This document shows positions 41,591 to 49,520 of a stretch of DNA of 64,000 nt, one piece after another. A program made the translations under genes and the position numbers. The first letter of the stretch is position 1, and the number at the start of each line of letters is the position of its first letter. Source of the DNA: Ketobacter sp. Lineage in GTDB: Bacteria > Pseudomonadota > Gammaproteobacteria > Pseudomonadales > Ketobacteraceae. Location: contig NZ_RCHN01000009.1 of the NCBI RefSeq assembly GCF_003671495.1, positions 62,001-126,000 on the forward strand. Direction: 5' to 3'. A model generated the notes under the pieces. The model was given only the letters and a program-made list of their open reading frames with translations, ran no database searches and was not told where the DNA came from.

Positions 41591-42313
41591 ATGGCGCAGA
41601 CCCATTGGCTAAGCAGCGCGGCAACCCACTGCGGCGCCGTTCGAAACATGAATGAGGACGCGTTCCTCAACCGGAATAACGAAGGTTTGTGGGTGGTGGC
41701 CGACGGCATGGGTGGCCATGAAGCCGGTGAAGTGGCCAGTGAGATGATCACCACTGCCATGGGCGCGGCGGATCTCAACCAGCCCCTGGCGGAGGTGGTG
41801 GACAGTCTCGAGGACGCCCTGCTGGAAGTACACCACAAAATCCGCACCTATTCCCGCACCCACTGCGAAGGCCGAACCATGGGCAGTACCGTGGTATCCC
41901 TGTATATACGGGAGAGCGTGGGCATTTGCCTCTGGGCCGGCGATTCCCGCCTGTATCGCTATCGCGACCACACTCTGGAGCGTATCTCCGACGACCACAG
42001 CCAGGTTAATGAAATGCTGTCCCGCGGCATGATTTCACCTGCTGAGGCCATCAATCACCCGGCGTCCAATGTCATCACCCGCGCGGTGGGGGCCAGCGAA
42101 ACCCTGTATGTGGACATCACCCTGGTGGAGCTGCGTCCCGGCGATTTGTATCTGCTGTGCAGCGACGGTTTGTATGGTGCTCTGGATGAGCCGGAAATTG
42201 CCCGCTACCTGACCAGCGACAACGTGGAAACGGTCACCCATGGGTTGATTGAGCGCTCCCTGGATGCCGGTGCCCGGGACAACGTGACGGTGATTGCGGT
42301 GAAAGTGCAATGA
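41591..42313 (+). CDS. PP2C-family Ser/Thr protein phosphatase (PppA/Stp type)
   Basis: 240 residues with all PP2C motifs: NEDAFL, VADGMGGHEAGEVAS, GSTVVSLYI, WAGDSRLYRYRD, LCSDGLYGALDE and ARDNVTVIAVKV. The metal-binding aspartates are present. It should remove phosphate from Ser/Thr of proteins phosphorylated by Hanks kinases; two such kinases are in the window. It lies 8 bases after tagF and overlaps the following small gene by 4 bases (ATGATG), so the three are one unit. Confidence 0.95.
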   Translation: MAQTHWLSSAATHCGAVRNMNEDAFLNRNNEGLWVVADGMGGHEAGEVASEMITTAMGAADLNQPLAEVVDSLEDALLEVHHKIRTYSRTHCEGRTMGSTVVSLYIRESVGICLWAGDSRLYRYRDHTLERISDDHSQVNEMLSRGMISPAEAINHPASNVITRAVGASETLYVDITLVELRPGDLYLLCSDGLYGALDEPEIARYLTSDNVETVTHGLIERSLDAGARDNVTVIAVKVQ

Positions 42314-42612
42314 TGACGCCTGAAAAAGAAAAGGAATTGGCGGCACAGATGCGCCTGGTGGCCCGCCAGTATTGTGATGGTGCCTTCAATAAAATTGAAT
42401 ATCGCCGGCGCCGCCGTGAGATCCTGGTGCAATGCGTCGATCAGGACGTCAGTCCCAACGAGCCCCCACCCATTCCAGCGGCGGAGGCTGCTCCACCACC
42501 CTCGGTGGCCAAAGCCTCCCTGCAGCAGCGGGACTGGGCACCTTACCTGATGGTGGGGGTGACCCTGGTGGTGTTGGGGGTGATGGGCTTTTTGTTGCTT
42601 TCGATGGCGTAG
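42310..42612 (+). CDS. Small membrane protein coupled to the PP2C gene
   Basis: 100 residues: a basic helical N-terminus (RQYCDGAFNKIEYRRRRREIL), a Pro/Ala linker and one C-terminal membrane helix (YLMVGVTLVVLGVMGFLLL). The start overlaps the phosphatase stop. The N-terminal block has a similar feel (helical, basic, xxFxxGxxxxxE) to the start of the Thr-motif membrane protein at 36.6-37.8 kb; this similarity is by eye only. No function known. Confidence 0.75.
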   Translation: MMTPEKEKELAAQMRLVARQYCDGAFNKIEYRRRRREILVQCVDQDVSPNEPPPIPAAEAAPPPSVAKASLQQRDWAPYLMVGVTLVVLGVMGFLLLSMA

Positions 42613-42638
42613 ATTTTAGCGGGCAGGTGCTGGAACTC

Positions 42639-43163
42639 ATGGATGAGCGTATACAGGTCTGGGTCGGCGACATCACCACACTCAAGGTGGATGCCATAGT
42701 AAATGCTGCCAATCGACAGTTGGCAGGGGGTGGCGGTGTTGACGGAGCCATTCACCGGGCTGCGGGTGTTGACGATCTGCAGGCCGCCTGCCGGCAGATC
42801 GGCGGCTGTGCCACTGGTCAGGCCGTGTTGACCCCCGGCTTCCGGTTACCGGCCCGTGCCATCATTCATACGGTAGGCCCCATCTGGCAGGGCGGTCAGC
42901 AGGGGGAGCCGGAGCAATTGCGTTCCTGTTATTCCGAAGTCATGACCCTGGCGGTACGGGAGGGCTTTCGCTGCATCGCATTCCCCGCCATCAGTTGCGG
43001 TGTTTACGGTTATCCCAAAGAGCAGGCGGTGTCCATAGCCGTGGAAGAGGTGGAACGCTGCCTGGAGACCTACCTGATGTTCAAAAAAGTCATCTTTGCC
43101 TGTTTTGATCAGGATATGGCACGCTTGTACCAGGCTGCGCTGGGCCGCGGTCAGGCCACCTGA
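42639..43163 (+). CDS. Macrodomain protein, O-acetyl-ADP-ribose deacetylase-like
   Basis: 174 residues. It shows the macrodomain motifs VGDITTLKVDAIVNAAN, GGGGVDGAIHRAAG, CATGQAVLTPGFRLPAR, IHTVGP and AISCGVYGYP, all typical of the MacroD/YmdB class that hydrolyses O-acetyl-ADP-ribose or removes ADP-ribose from proteins. ATG 42639 is chosen because it starts right before the first beta strand. It lies 26 bases after the small membrane gene, probably in the tagF-phosphatase unit, and overlaps the convergent next gene by 13 bases. Confidence 0.93.
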   Translation: MDERIQVWVGDITTLKVDAIVNAANRQLAGGGGVDGAIHRAAGVDDLQAACRQIGGCATGQAVLTPGFRLPARAIIHTVGPIWQGGQQGEPEQLRSCYSEVMTLAVREGFRCIAFPAISCGVYGYPKEQAVSIAVEEVERCLETYLMFKKVIFACFDQDMARLYQAALGRGQAT

Positions 43164-43606
43164 ATCTGTTCCCGGTGCAGTTGCAGATACTGGTGGCCCC
43201 AGAGTTTGATCGGCCGGCGCACCGGATAGTGGTCATAGTTCAGCGGTTTGCGTTTGGGCTGTTCCCGCACCTCCAGACACCACAATCCTTCCGGGAAAAA
43301 GGTGAACTCCAGGCGCTCCCCATAATGATGCTGAGGCTGATAGATGCCCGGGGTATAGGGCTGTGACAAATCCATCTCATCCAGAATATTCAGCTCCAGG
43401 TCCAGCAGGTAGATATGCAGCACTTCGTCAAATGGATTGTCGTCGGTGGTGATCAGCAGGTAGCGCTGCCCGGATGCATACTGATCCATCAGCTCCCGGC
43501 CCTTGAGGTGGCGACCGGTGGGATGGCCTTGTAACAGCAGCTGGATGTGAGGATGGTTGTCCAGCCGGTAGTGGCTAATGGAAGAGAACAGATTCACCTT
43601 TTTCAT
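43151..43606 (-). CDS. Soluble protein of unknown function
   Basis: 151 residues, rich in His, Tyr, Gln and Leu, beta-type, no signal peptide. I do not recognise it. The ATG (MKKVNLFSS) gives a natural start. The 13-base convergent overlap with the macrodomain gene and the absence of a competing frame support it as real. Confidence 0.7.
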   Translation of the reverse strand: MKKVNLFSSISHYRLDNHPHIQLLLQGHPTGRHLKGRELMDQYASGQRYLLITTDDNPFDEVLHIYLLDLELNILDEMDLSQPYTPGIYQPQHHYGERLEFTFFPEGLWCLEVREQPKRKPLNYDHYPVRRPIKLWGHQYLQLHREQIQVA

Positions 43607-43743
43607 AAGCAGCCTGGGTCTTATGTTATTGAGTGGGGGCAGTCACTTGGGTTAGTTTAAAGGCGGCGTGGCTGTGGCGAAAACGGCACAGTGTGGCTTT
43701 CAAATCTGTAAAAATGCCAAAAATTATGAGGATCAGTACCCAA

Positions 43744-43863
43744 ATGGAAAAACGTCAGCGCATACCGGTGGAAGTGAAACGTTTTGTGGGGGCCATGCTG
43801 GCCATCATTGTCTTCATAGCCCTGGCTGCGGTGGTGGTGGATTTGCTCTACGGTCAGTATTAG
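43744..43863 (+). CDS. Tiny single-span membrane protein
   Basis: 39 residues from ATG 43744 (MEKRQRIPVEVKRF), with GAGGA 11 bases upstream and one helix (VGAMLAIIVFIALAAVVVDLL). The frame is open upstream to 43633 with further ATGs at 43714 and 43726, so it could be slightly longer. No family recognised. Confidence 0.45.
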   Translation: MEKRQRIPVEVKRFVGAMLAIIVFIALAAVVVDLLYGQY

Positions 43864-44003
43864 ACCCACCGTTCGTAGTGGCGTATCCCCCTGAGGGCAA
43901 CTATCCTTGCTGATAGACCCGGCGACGCGGGTCTGCCCATCTGCATGGCCGGGTGACCGGATGACGGAAGGATTCCGTCAGTTTCTTGGTTTCGAGGGAT
44001 CGA

Positions 44004-46118
44004 ATGCGCATCTTGTGTGTGGAAGGAAATAAAACGTTCCGTTCCATTCTTGAGCAACAAATGATGTTGGCCGGGTTGCATTGCCACTGTCTGCCCAAAG
44101 GGGAGGACGGCTTGGAGGCGGCCCGCCAGCTGGCCTTTGATTTCGTGTGCGTATCCATGTTCCCGGAGGATATGCAGGCCTCGTTCTTTATCACGGAATT
44201 GCGCAAGATCCCAACCTACAAGCACACCCCGGTGGTGTTGTTTACGTCGGAATACGACGAGCAATCCCTCACTGAAGTACTCAAGGCCGGTGCCACGGAA
44301 GTCTTCCATCGCCGTGACCTCGAAGAGCTGATTACGTTCGTCCGCCGTTATAACAGTCGCTATGAGCCCCTTACCGGTAACGTTTTATATGTGGAGGACT
44401 CCCTGGTGCAGCAGCAGGCCATTCGCCACATCCTGAAAAGTGTGGGGCTGGATGTGATGTGTGTGACCAGTGCCGAAGAAGGTTGGGAGCGGTTCCGGGA
44501 AAACACCTACGATTTGCTGATCGTGGATGTGGTGCTCACCGGCGACATGAGTGGCATTCGGCTGGTGAACAATGTCCGCCGCCAGTGTGGTGAACAGGGA
44601 GATGTGCCGATTCTGGCGGTCAGTGCCTATGATGAGCCCTCCCGCCGTATCGAGTTGCTCAATCGCGGCGCCAATGACTACATTTCCAAACCGGTTCTGC
44701 AGGATGAATTGATTGCCCGGGTGCGGGGCCTGATCGGGCAGCGGCGCCTGTTGGAGCAGGTGCGGGCTGAACAGGCAAGCACTTTGCACCGGTTTGAGTT
44801 CCTGGACAGCGCCACGGAACTGCCCAATCGCAAGATGCTGCTGCAGATACTGGAGCAGGAAATGGCCCGTGCCGTAAAGCATGGCTATTTCAGCGCGCTG
44901 TTGTACGTGGATCTGGACAGCTTTCGCGCCATTAACGATACCCTGGGTTATGACGTGGGGGATCAGTTGTTACGTCAGGTGGCGCTGCGGCTGGCACGCA
45001 TCAAGCGCCGGGAGGACTGCCTGGCCTCCCTGGGGGGCGACGATTACGCCCTGGTGCTGTCTGAAGTGTCCGAGGATCGCAGTCTGGCCGCGGATCACTG
45101 CCGGGGGGTGGCGGACCAGATCCAGCGTGCGCTGTCCCGTCCTTTTGATATCGACGGCAAGCTGGTTCACACCGAAGTGACCATTGGCATGGTGCTGTTC
45201 CCGTGGCATCAAACCAGCAGCCTGGAAGTGTTGCGCCAGGGGGAGACCGCTTTTGAACAGGCCCGCTTGCAGTCCGCCAACCGGGTGTCGTTCTTTTCCA
45301 TCGTGATGCAAAAGCAGGTGGAGCAGCGCTTTACCCTGCAAATGGCCCTGCGCCATGCCCTGCGTCAGGGGCAGCTGGAAGTCTATTATCAACCCATCTT
45401 CGGCCCGGACCGGCAACTGCTGAGTCTGGAGGCGCTCTCCCGCTGGCGCCACCAGGGGGAAATGATCGCCCCGGATTTGTTCATCAGTGTGGCGGAGGAG
45501 TGTGGCCTGATCCACCCCCTGGGGGACTGGGTGATTGATACCGTCGCCGCCCATATCCAGAGGTGGGAGCAACAGGGGCTGCCGGACGCCTTTGAGGGGG
45601 TGGCGGTGAACATCAGTCCTTATCAGTTGTTGCGGGAGCGTTTCTCGCTGCAGTTGATCAAGCGCCTGGATGAGCTGAATCTGCGCACGGACCGGGTGAA
45701 AATCGAGATCACGGAAAACGCCCTGATCGCCAACGTGGAGCGTACCAGCAAACAGTTGGAGCGGCTGCGGGCCCGCGGTATCCGGGTGGCGCTGGACGAT
45801 TTCGGCATCGGCTATTCCTCTTTGTCCTATTTACAGGGCTTGCCTGTGGATCAGTTGAAAATTGACCGCAGTTTTATCTGGAACATGCAGGCCAACCCGG
45901 CCGCCATGGCCATCGTGCAGACCATCATCAACATGGGGCAGGCTCTGTCCATGCAGGTGGTGGCAGAGGGGGTGGAGACCCGGGAGCAACTGGATCGGCT
46001 GGTGGCCATGGGCTGTCACGGATTCCAGGGCTTCTTCCTGCAAACCCCCATGACACTGGGGGAAACTGAGCGTTTGCTGGGGTCCCTTCGCCCCGGATTG
46101 GCCAAGCCCGGCGCCTGA
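44004..46118 (+). CDS. REC-REC-GGDEF-EAL response regulator
   Basis: 704 residues from ATG 44004 (GAGGG six bases upstream). Receiver 1 lacks the acceptor Asp (FDFVCVSMFPED, Ser51). Receiver 2 keeps it (LLIVDVVLTGD, near 175). The GGDEF domain has GGDDY in place of GGDEF, with an RxxD site before it, so cyclase activity is doubtful. The EAL domain looks intact: LEALSRW near 474, then DDFGIGYSSLSYL, LKIDRSF and VAEGVET. The likely net activity is c-di-GMP phosphodiesterase tuned by phosphorylation of receiver 2 and perhaps by GTP at the GGDDY domain. Confidence 0.93.
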   Translation: MRILCVEGNKTFRSILEQQMMLAGLHCHCLPKGEDGLEAARQLAFDFVCVSMFPEDMQASFFITELRKIPTYKHTPVVLFTSEYDEQSLTEVLKAGATEVFHRRDLEELITFVRRYNSRYEPLTGNVLYVEDSLVQQQAIRHILKSVGLDVMCVTSAEEGWERFRENTYDLLIVDVVLTGDMSGIRLVNNVRRQCGEQGDVPILAVSAYDEPSRRIELLNRGANDYISKPVLQDELIARVRGLIGQRRLLEQVRAEQASTLHRFEFLDSATELPNRKMLLQILEQEMARAVKHGYFSALLYVDLDSFRAINDTLGYDVGDQLLRQVALRLARIKRREDCLASLGGDDYALVLSEVSEDRSLAADHCRGVADQIQRALSRPFDIDGKLVHTEVTIGMVLFPWHQTSSLEVLRQGETAFEQARLQSANRVSFFSIVMQKQVEQRFTLQMALRHALRQGQLEVYYQPIFGPDRQLLSLEALSRWRHQGEMIAPDLFISVAEECGLIHPLGDWVIDTVAAHIQRWEQQGLPDAFEGVAVNISPYQLLRERFSLQLIKRLDELNLRTDRVKIEITENALIANVERTSKQLERLRARGIRVALDDFGIGYSSLSYLQGLPVDQLKIDRSFIWNMQANPAAMAIVQTIINMGQALSMQVVAEGVETREQLDRLVAMGCHGFQGFFLQTPMTLGETERLLGSLRPGLAKPGA

Positions 46119-46202
46119 ACCCCGTGATATAATCCCCCCACGGATGGCAACGGCAGGTTGCTGTGATTCAGTCAGTAACAGGTACAGGGTACAGGTAGAG
46201 CG

Positions 46203-46694
46203 ATGGTTTGGTTATTTGCAGGGCTCGCGCTGGTGGTGATGGTCTTGGCCGGAGTGGCGGGTTGGCTCTGGTGGAAAGTGTGGCGCATGGGGCGCCAGCA
46301 GGCGCAGATGCAGCAACAGTTGGAACAACAGCGGGCCCGCAGCGAACAGGATCGTCTGGATTACATCCATGAAAGTCTTAATGTGATCGCCTCGGCTGTG
46401 CTGGACAACCAATGCCCCATCACCGAAGGTTGCATCCGCATGGCGGTGCTGCTGGATAACCTGCCTCTGGATTGCGACACCAAGCACCGTTTCTCTGTGG
46501 TGTTTGAGGTCTACAATGCCACCCGCCACATCCCCACCCACAGCCAGTGGAAAGCCCTGGAGCGTAAACACCAGCGCAAGTTTGAGCAGGAAATGTGGGC
46601 GTTGGAACGAAAACATAATGAGGCTGTCATGGATGTTATGGCGTATGTGAAAGGCCATCCCTTTGGTAAAGGGGTGGGGGCATCCATAAATTGA
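46203..46694 (+). CDS. DUF2489 membrane-anchored protein
   Basis: 163 residues: N-terminal helix (about 2-24), short coiled coil, then a helical domain with DYIHESLNVIASAVLDNQCPITEGCIRM, which marks DUF2489. No function is established. A short direct repeat (acaggt-type hexamers at 46178-46196) lies just before the start. The next gene follows after 26 bases. Confidence 0.82.
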   Translation: MVWLFAGLALVVMVLAGVAGWLWWKVWRMGRQQAQMQQQLEQQRARSEQDRLDYIHESLNVIASAVLDNQCPITEGCIRMAVLLDNLPLDCDTKHRFSVVFEVYNATRHIPTHSQWKALERKHQRKFEQEMWALERKHNEAVMDVMAYVKGHPFGKGVGASIN

Positions 46695-46720
46695 CAGAAT
46701 TCCAGCGGTAATACATTGGT

Positions 46721-47572
46721 ATGAGTTCCCGTCTACTGCGTTTCACTCTGGTGGTGCTGTTAAGCTGGTTATTGACCGGCTGCGGCGTGCGCTTTGTCTA
46801 TAACCAGCTGGACTGGCTGATCCCCTGGTATCTGGAGGATTATGTCGAGTTGGAGCGCGATCAGGAGGCGCTGTTCGGGCAACGGCTGCAAGCCTACCTG
46901 GCCTGGCATCGTACCGACCAACTGCCCCGTTACGCGGCGTTCCTGCACCAGGTGGCGGATCAGGCGGAGCAGGGGTTAACGCGCCCGGATATTGCCCGCA
47001 TCGAGGCCCAGACCGAACAGTTTGCCCAGGCGCTGATGGACCGGATGCTGAATGACCTGATCGATCTGCTGGCCACCGCCACTGACGGACAAATCGAGCA
47101 GTTGTTCGCCCGCCTGCAGCAGGATAATGAAGAATACCGTCGGGAATACATAGAAGTCAGTGCCGACAAGCAGCGCAAGCAACGCTACAAGGAAGTGATC
47201 AAGTACGCCGAACGCTGGACCGGGCGGCTGTCCTCCGATCAGGCCCAACAGATCGCGGAATGGGTGCGGCAGTTTGAATTGATGGGGCCGGAAATCGAAT
47301 CGGCCCGGCTGGCCTGGCAGGATGAGTTTCGCCGGGTACTGGCATTGCGGAGCGATCGACCCGTCTATGAGGCCGCATTCAGGAAACTGATTTCCGATCC
47401 CGATTTCGGCCGCAGCGAAGCGCTGAAACGCAAGCTGGCTTACAACAGTGAACTGGCCGTGGATTTGTACCTGCAACTGGATAAAACCCTGACCCCCAAG
47501 CAACGCGGCCACATGGTAAAAAAGCTGCGCAGTTACGCGGATGACTTTCAGTTGTTGTCCGCCCAGATTTGA
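46721..47572 (+). CDS. DUF6279 lipoprotein
   Basis: 283 residues. The lipobox LTGC is followed by VRFVYNQLDWLIPWYLEDYVEL and a long helical body ending with RGHMVKKLRSYADDFQ, the DUF6279 pattern. It is probably an inner- or outer-membrane lipoprotein. It follows the DUF2489 gene closely and may share its transcript. Function unknown. Confidence 0.85.
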   Translation: MSSRLLRFTLVVLLSWLLTGCGVRFVYNQLDWLIPWYLEDYVELERDQEALFGQRLQAYLAWHRTDQLPRYAAFLHQVADQAEQGLTRPDIARIEAQTEQFAQALMDRMLNDLIDLLATATDGQIEQLFARLQQDNEEYRREYIEVSADKQRKQRYKEVIKYAERWTGRLSSDQAQQIAEWVRQFELMGPEIESARLAWQDEFRRVLALRSDRPVYEAAFRKLISDPDFGRSEALKRKLAYNSELAVDLYLQLDKTLTPKQRGHMVKKLRSYADDFQLLSAQI

Positions 47573-47725
47573 CCCCTTTCGATTGTTAGTAATTGATATT
47601 CTTGTATAAGTTTCATTAACGCGACTCGTCAGGCGCCTGTCCGGGCTCTATAATCCGCCGCCTTGGAGAGGGTTCTTTCCTATATCTGCACCGGCTTCCG
47701 GGTGCAGGCTGCTCGAGAGGTTGTT

Positions 47726-49138
47726 ATGGTGAAGTTTCGTGATGGCAATGGATCTGCCTTTCTGTGTGGTGTGCTGTATGGTGTGTTGTTTAGAGTGAAA
47801 TGGCTGCTGGTGGCGCTGTTCATCTGTGGGCAGAGTGCGTCGCTGCAGGCCGCCGCCGATTGGCGTTCCGGTTTGGCCCAGGCGGCCCTGACCCAGCCGG
47901 AAATCACCCTGTTCCGCGTGGCCGGTTCCAACACCGTGGGGGAAAAGCTGGCGCCCGCGCTGATCAGTGCATTCCTGCAGCAAGCGGGGTTCACCGACGT
48001 GCAGGTGGTGGCGGAGGCGGGCCGTGCCCACAGCCGCAAGGTGTTGGCCCGTCTGCAGCAAGGGGAACAGTCCGTGGTGGTGGCGGTGCCGGTGGCCGCC
48101 CACGGTTCCAGCACTGGTTTCAGGGCCCTGCTGGATGGCAGTGCCGACCTGGGGGCTTCCTCCCGCCCTGTCAAAGATACCGAAGTCAGCCAATTGGCCT
48201 CGTTGGGGGCCATGCGGGATCTGGGCAATGAACATATCGTTGCCATTGATGGGCTGGCGGTCATCGTGCATCAGGATAATCCGGTGAGCAAACTGCCACT
48301 GGAGAGCGTGCGTGACATCTTTTCCGGCAAAATCACCCAGTGGTCCGCCGTGGGCGGTCGCTCTGCCCCGATTCGCTTGCATGCCCGGGACGACAATTCC
48401 GGCACCTACGACACCTTCAAACACCTGGTGCTCGCTGGCGCTGCAGTGAGTGCCAAGGCCCGCCGCTACGAATCCAACGACGATTTGTCCGCCCAGGTGC
48501 AGGCGGACGTGGATGCCATTGGCTTTGTCGCCCTGCCCAGCATCGGCGCGGCAAAAGCACTGGCCCTGTCCGATGGTGAGGCGTTGGCCCTGGCCCCCAG
48601 TGAGATGACGGTGGCAACAGAAGACTACCCCCTGTCCCGGCGCCTGTACTTTTACTCGGCCAGCGGCGGCGCCCTCAAACCGGTGGTGGCGGAATTCCTG
48701 GCGTTTGTGCACAGCGATGCCGGGCAGGCCGTGGTGGCGGAGAGCGGTTATGTCGCCCAGGCACTCTATGCCCTGGCCATGAAATCCGAGGATGGCCGCC
48801 TGGCGGGCATGCAGCGGATGAACCTGAATATCCGCTTCCAGGATGGCTCCTCGGCCCTGGACAATAAATCCCGCCTGGATGTGGAGCGCCTGGCCCATTT
48901 TCTGGCCCAGCCCGGTCACCGCGACAGCCGCATCACCCTGGTGGGCTTCTCCAATCCGCTGGCAGGCACCGGCCGTGCCACCCTGTCCCGGCTGCGGGCG
49001 CAAAACGTCCGCTGGGCCCTGCGCTCGGAAGGTATCCGCAATCCGATCTCGGCCCTGGCCGGCAACGCGGTATCCGTGTCAGACCCTGCGAGCCTGAACG
49101 CCGACCGCAACCGCCGCGTGGAAATCTGGATTCAGTAA
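47726..49138 (+). CDS. PstS-like phosphate-binding domain fused to OmpA domain
   Basis: 470 residues. The signal peptide ends near LQAAA. A periplasmic-binding-protein domain (about 40-325) follows with FRVAGSNTVGEKLAP, SADLGASSRPV, IVHQDNPVSKL, FSGKITQW and RDDNSGTYDTF, all PstS hallmarks. The C-terminal OmpA/MotB-type peptidoglycan-binding domain (about 350-470) has IRFQDGSSALD and NADRNRRVEIWIQ. It may hold a phosphate sensor or scavenger at the cell wall; no Pst permease is nearby. ATG 47726 has GAGAGG five bases upstream, and TATAAT at 47649 is a possible -10 element. Confidence 0.9.
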   Translation: MVKFRDGNGSAFLCGVLYGVLFRVKWLLVALFICGQSASLQAAADWRSGLAQAALTQPEITLFRVAGSNTVGEKLAPALISAFLQQAGFTDVQVVAEAGRAHSRKVLARLQQGEQSVVVAVPVAAHGSSTGFRALLDGSADLGASSRPVKDTEVSQLASLGAMRDLGNEHIVAIDGLAVIVHQDNPVSKLPLESVRDIFSGKITQWSAVGGRSAPIRLHARDDNSGTYDTFKHLVLAGAAVSAKARRYESNDDLSAQVQADVDAIGFVALPSIGAAKALALSDGEALALAPSEMTVATEDYPLSRRLYFYSASGGALKPVVAEFLAFVHSDAGQAVVAESGYVAQALYALAMKSEDGRLAGMQRMNLNIRFQDGSSALDNKSRLDVERLAHFLAQPGHRDSRITLVGFSNPLAGTGRATLSRLRAQNVRWALRSEGIRNPISALAGNAVSVSDPASLNADRNRRVEIWIQ

Positions 49139-49206
49139 ACGAAAAGGGCGGGGCAGGTCGACCACTTCAGCTATACTGAAAAGCAGGCTGACGAAACCGG
49201 TGGATT

Positions 49207-49419
49207 ATGTCCCGCTCCAAACCCTTGTCTTCTTCCCCCCCTTCAGCGCAATCCCCCTGCGTGCGTAATTGCTGCCTTAATCAAGAGGATGTCTGCCTGG
49301 GCTGTGGTCGTACCCTGGAGGAAATCCGCAACTGGAGCCAATACAGTGCGCAGGAGCGCGAGCAGGTACTGGCCGGTGCCCAGCGACGGCGCAAGCACTT
49401 CCCTGGCTGGACCCGATAA
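49207..49419 (+). CDS. DUF1289 small cysteine-rich protein
   Basis: 70 residues with the DUF1289 signature SPCVRNCCLNQEDVCLGCGRT followed by LEEIRNWSQYSAQER. The four or five Cys suggest a small metal-binding protein. These genes occur singly in many proteobacteria; role unknown. Confidence 0.88.
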   Translation: MSRSKPLSSSPPSAQSPCVRNCCLNQEDVCLGCGRTLEEIRNWSQYSAQEREQVLAGAQRRRKHFPGWTR

Positions 49420-49520
49420 TGGTGCCCCTGCGGCGATTAGGCAAATAGCCGCCAGGAAATTACTGTTTTCCAGCATAAGCCGGTACAATAGCGCGCAGTT
49501 TTTTTAAGGAGACAAGGTAA

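Noticed and set aside
40797..42612. Complete type VI secretion cluster
   Set aside because: Only tagF and the PP2C gene match; no sheath, tube, baseplate or ClpV gene in the window.
46178..46196. Short acaggt direct repeats before the DUF2489 gene as a regulator site
   Set aside because: Too short and irregular to separate from chance.
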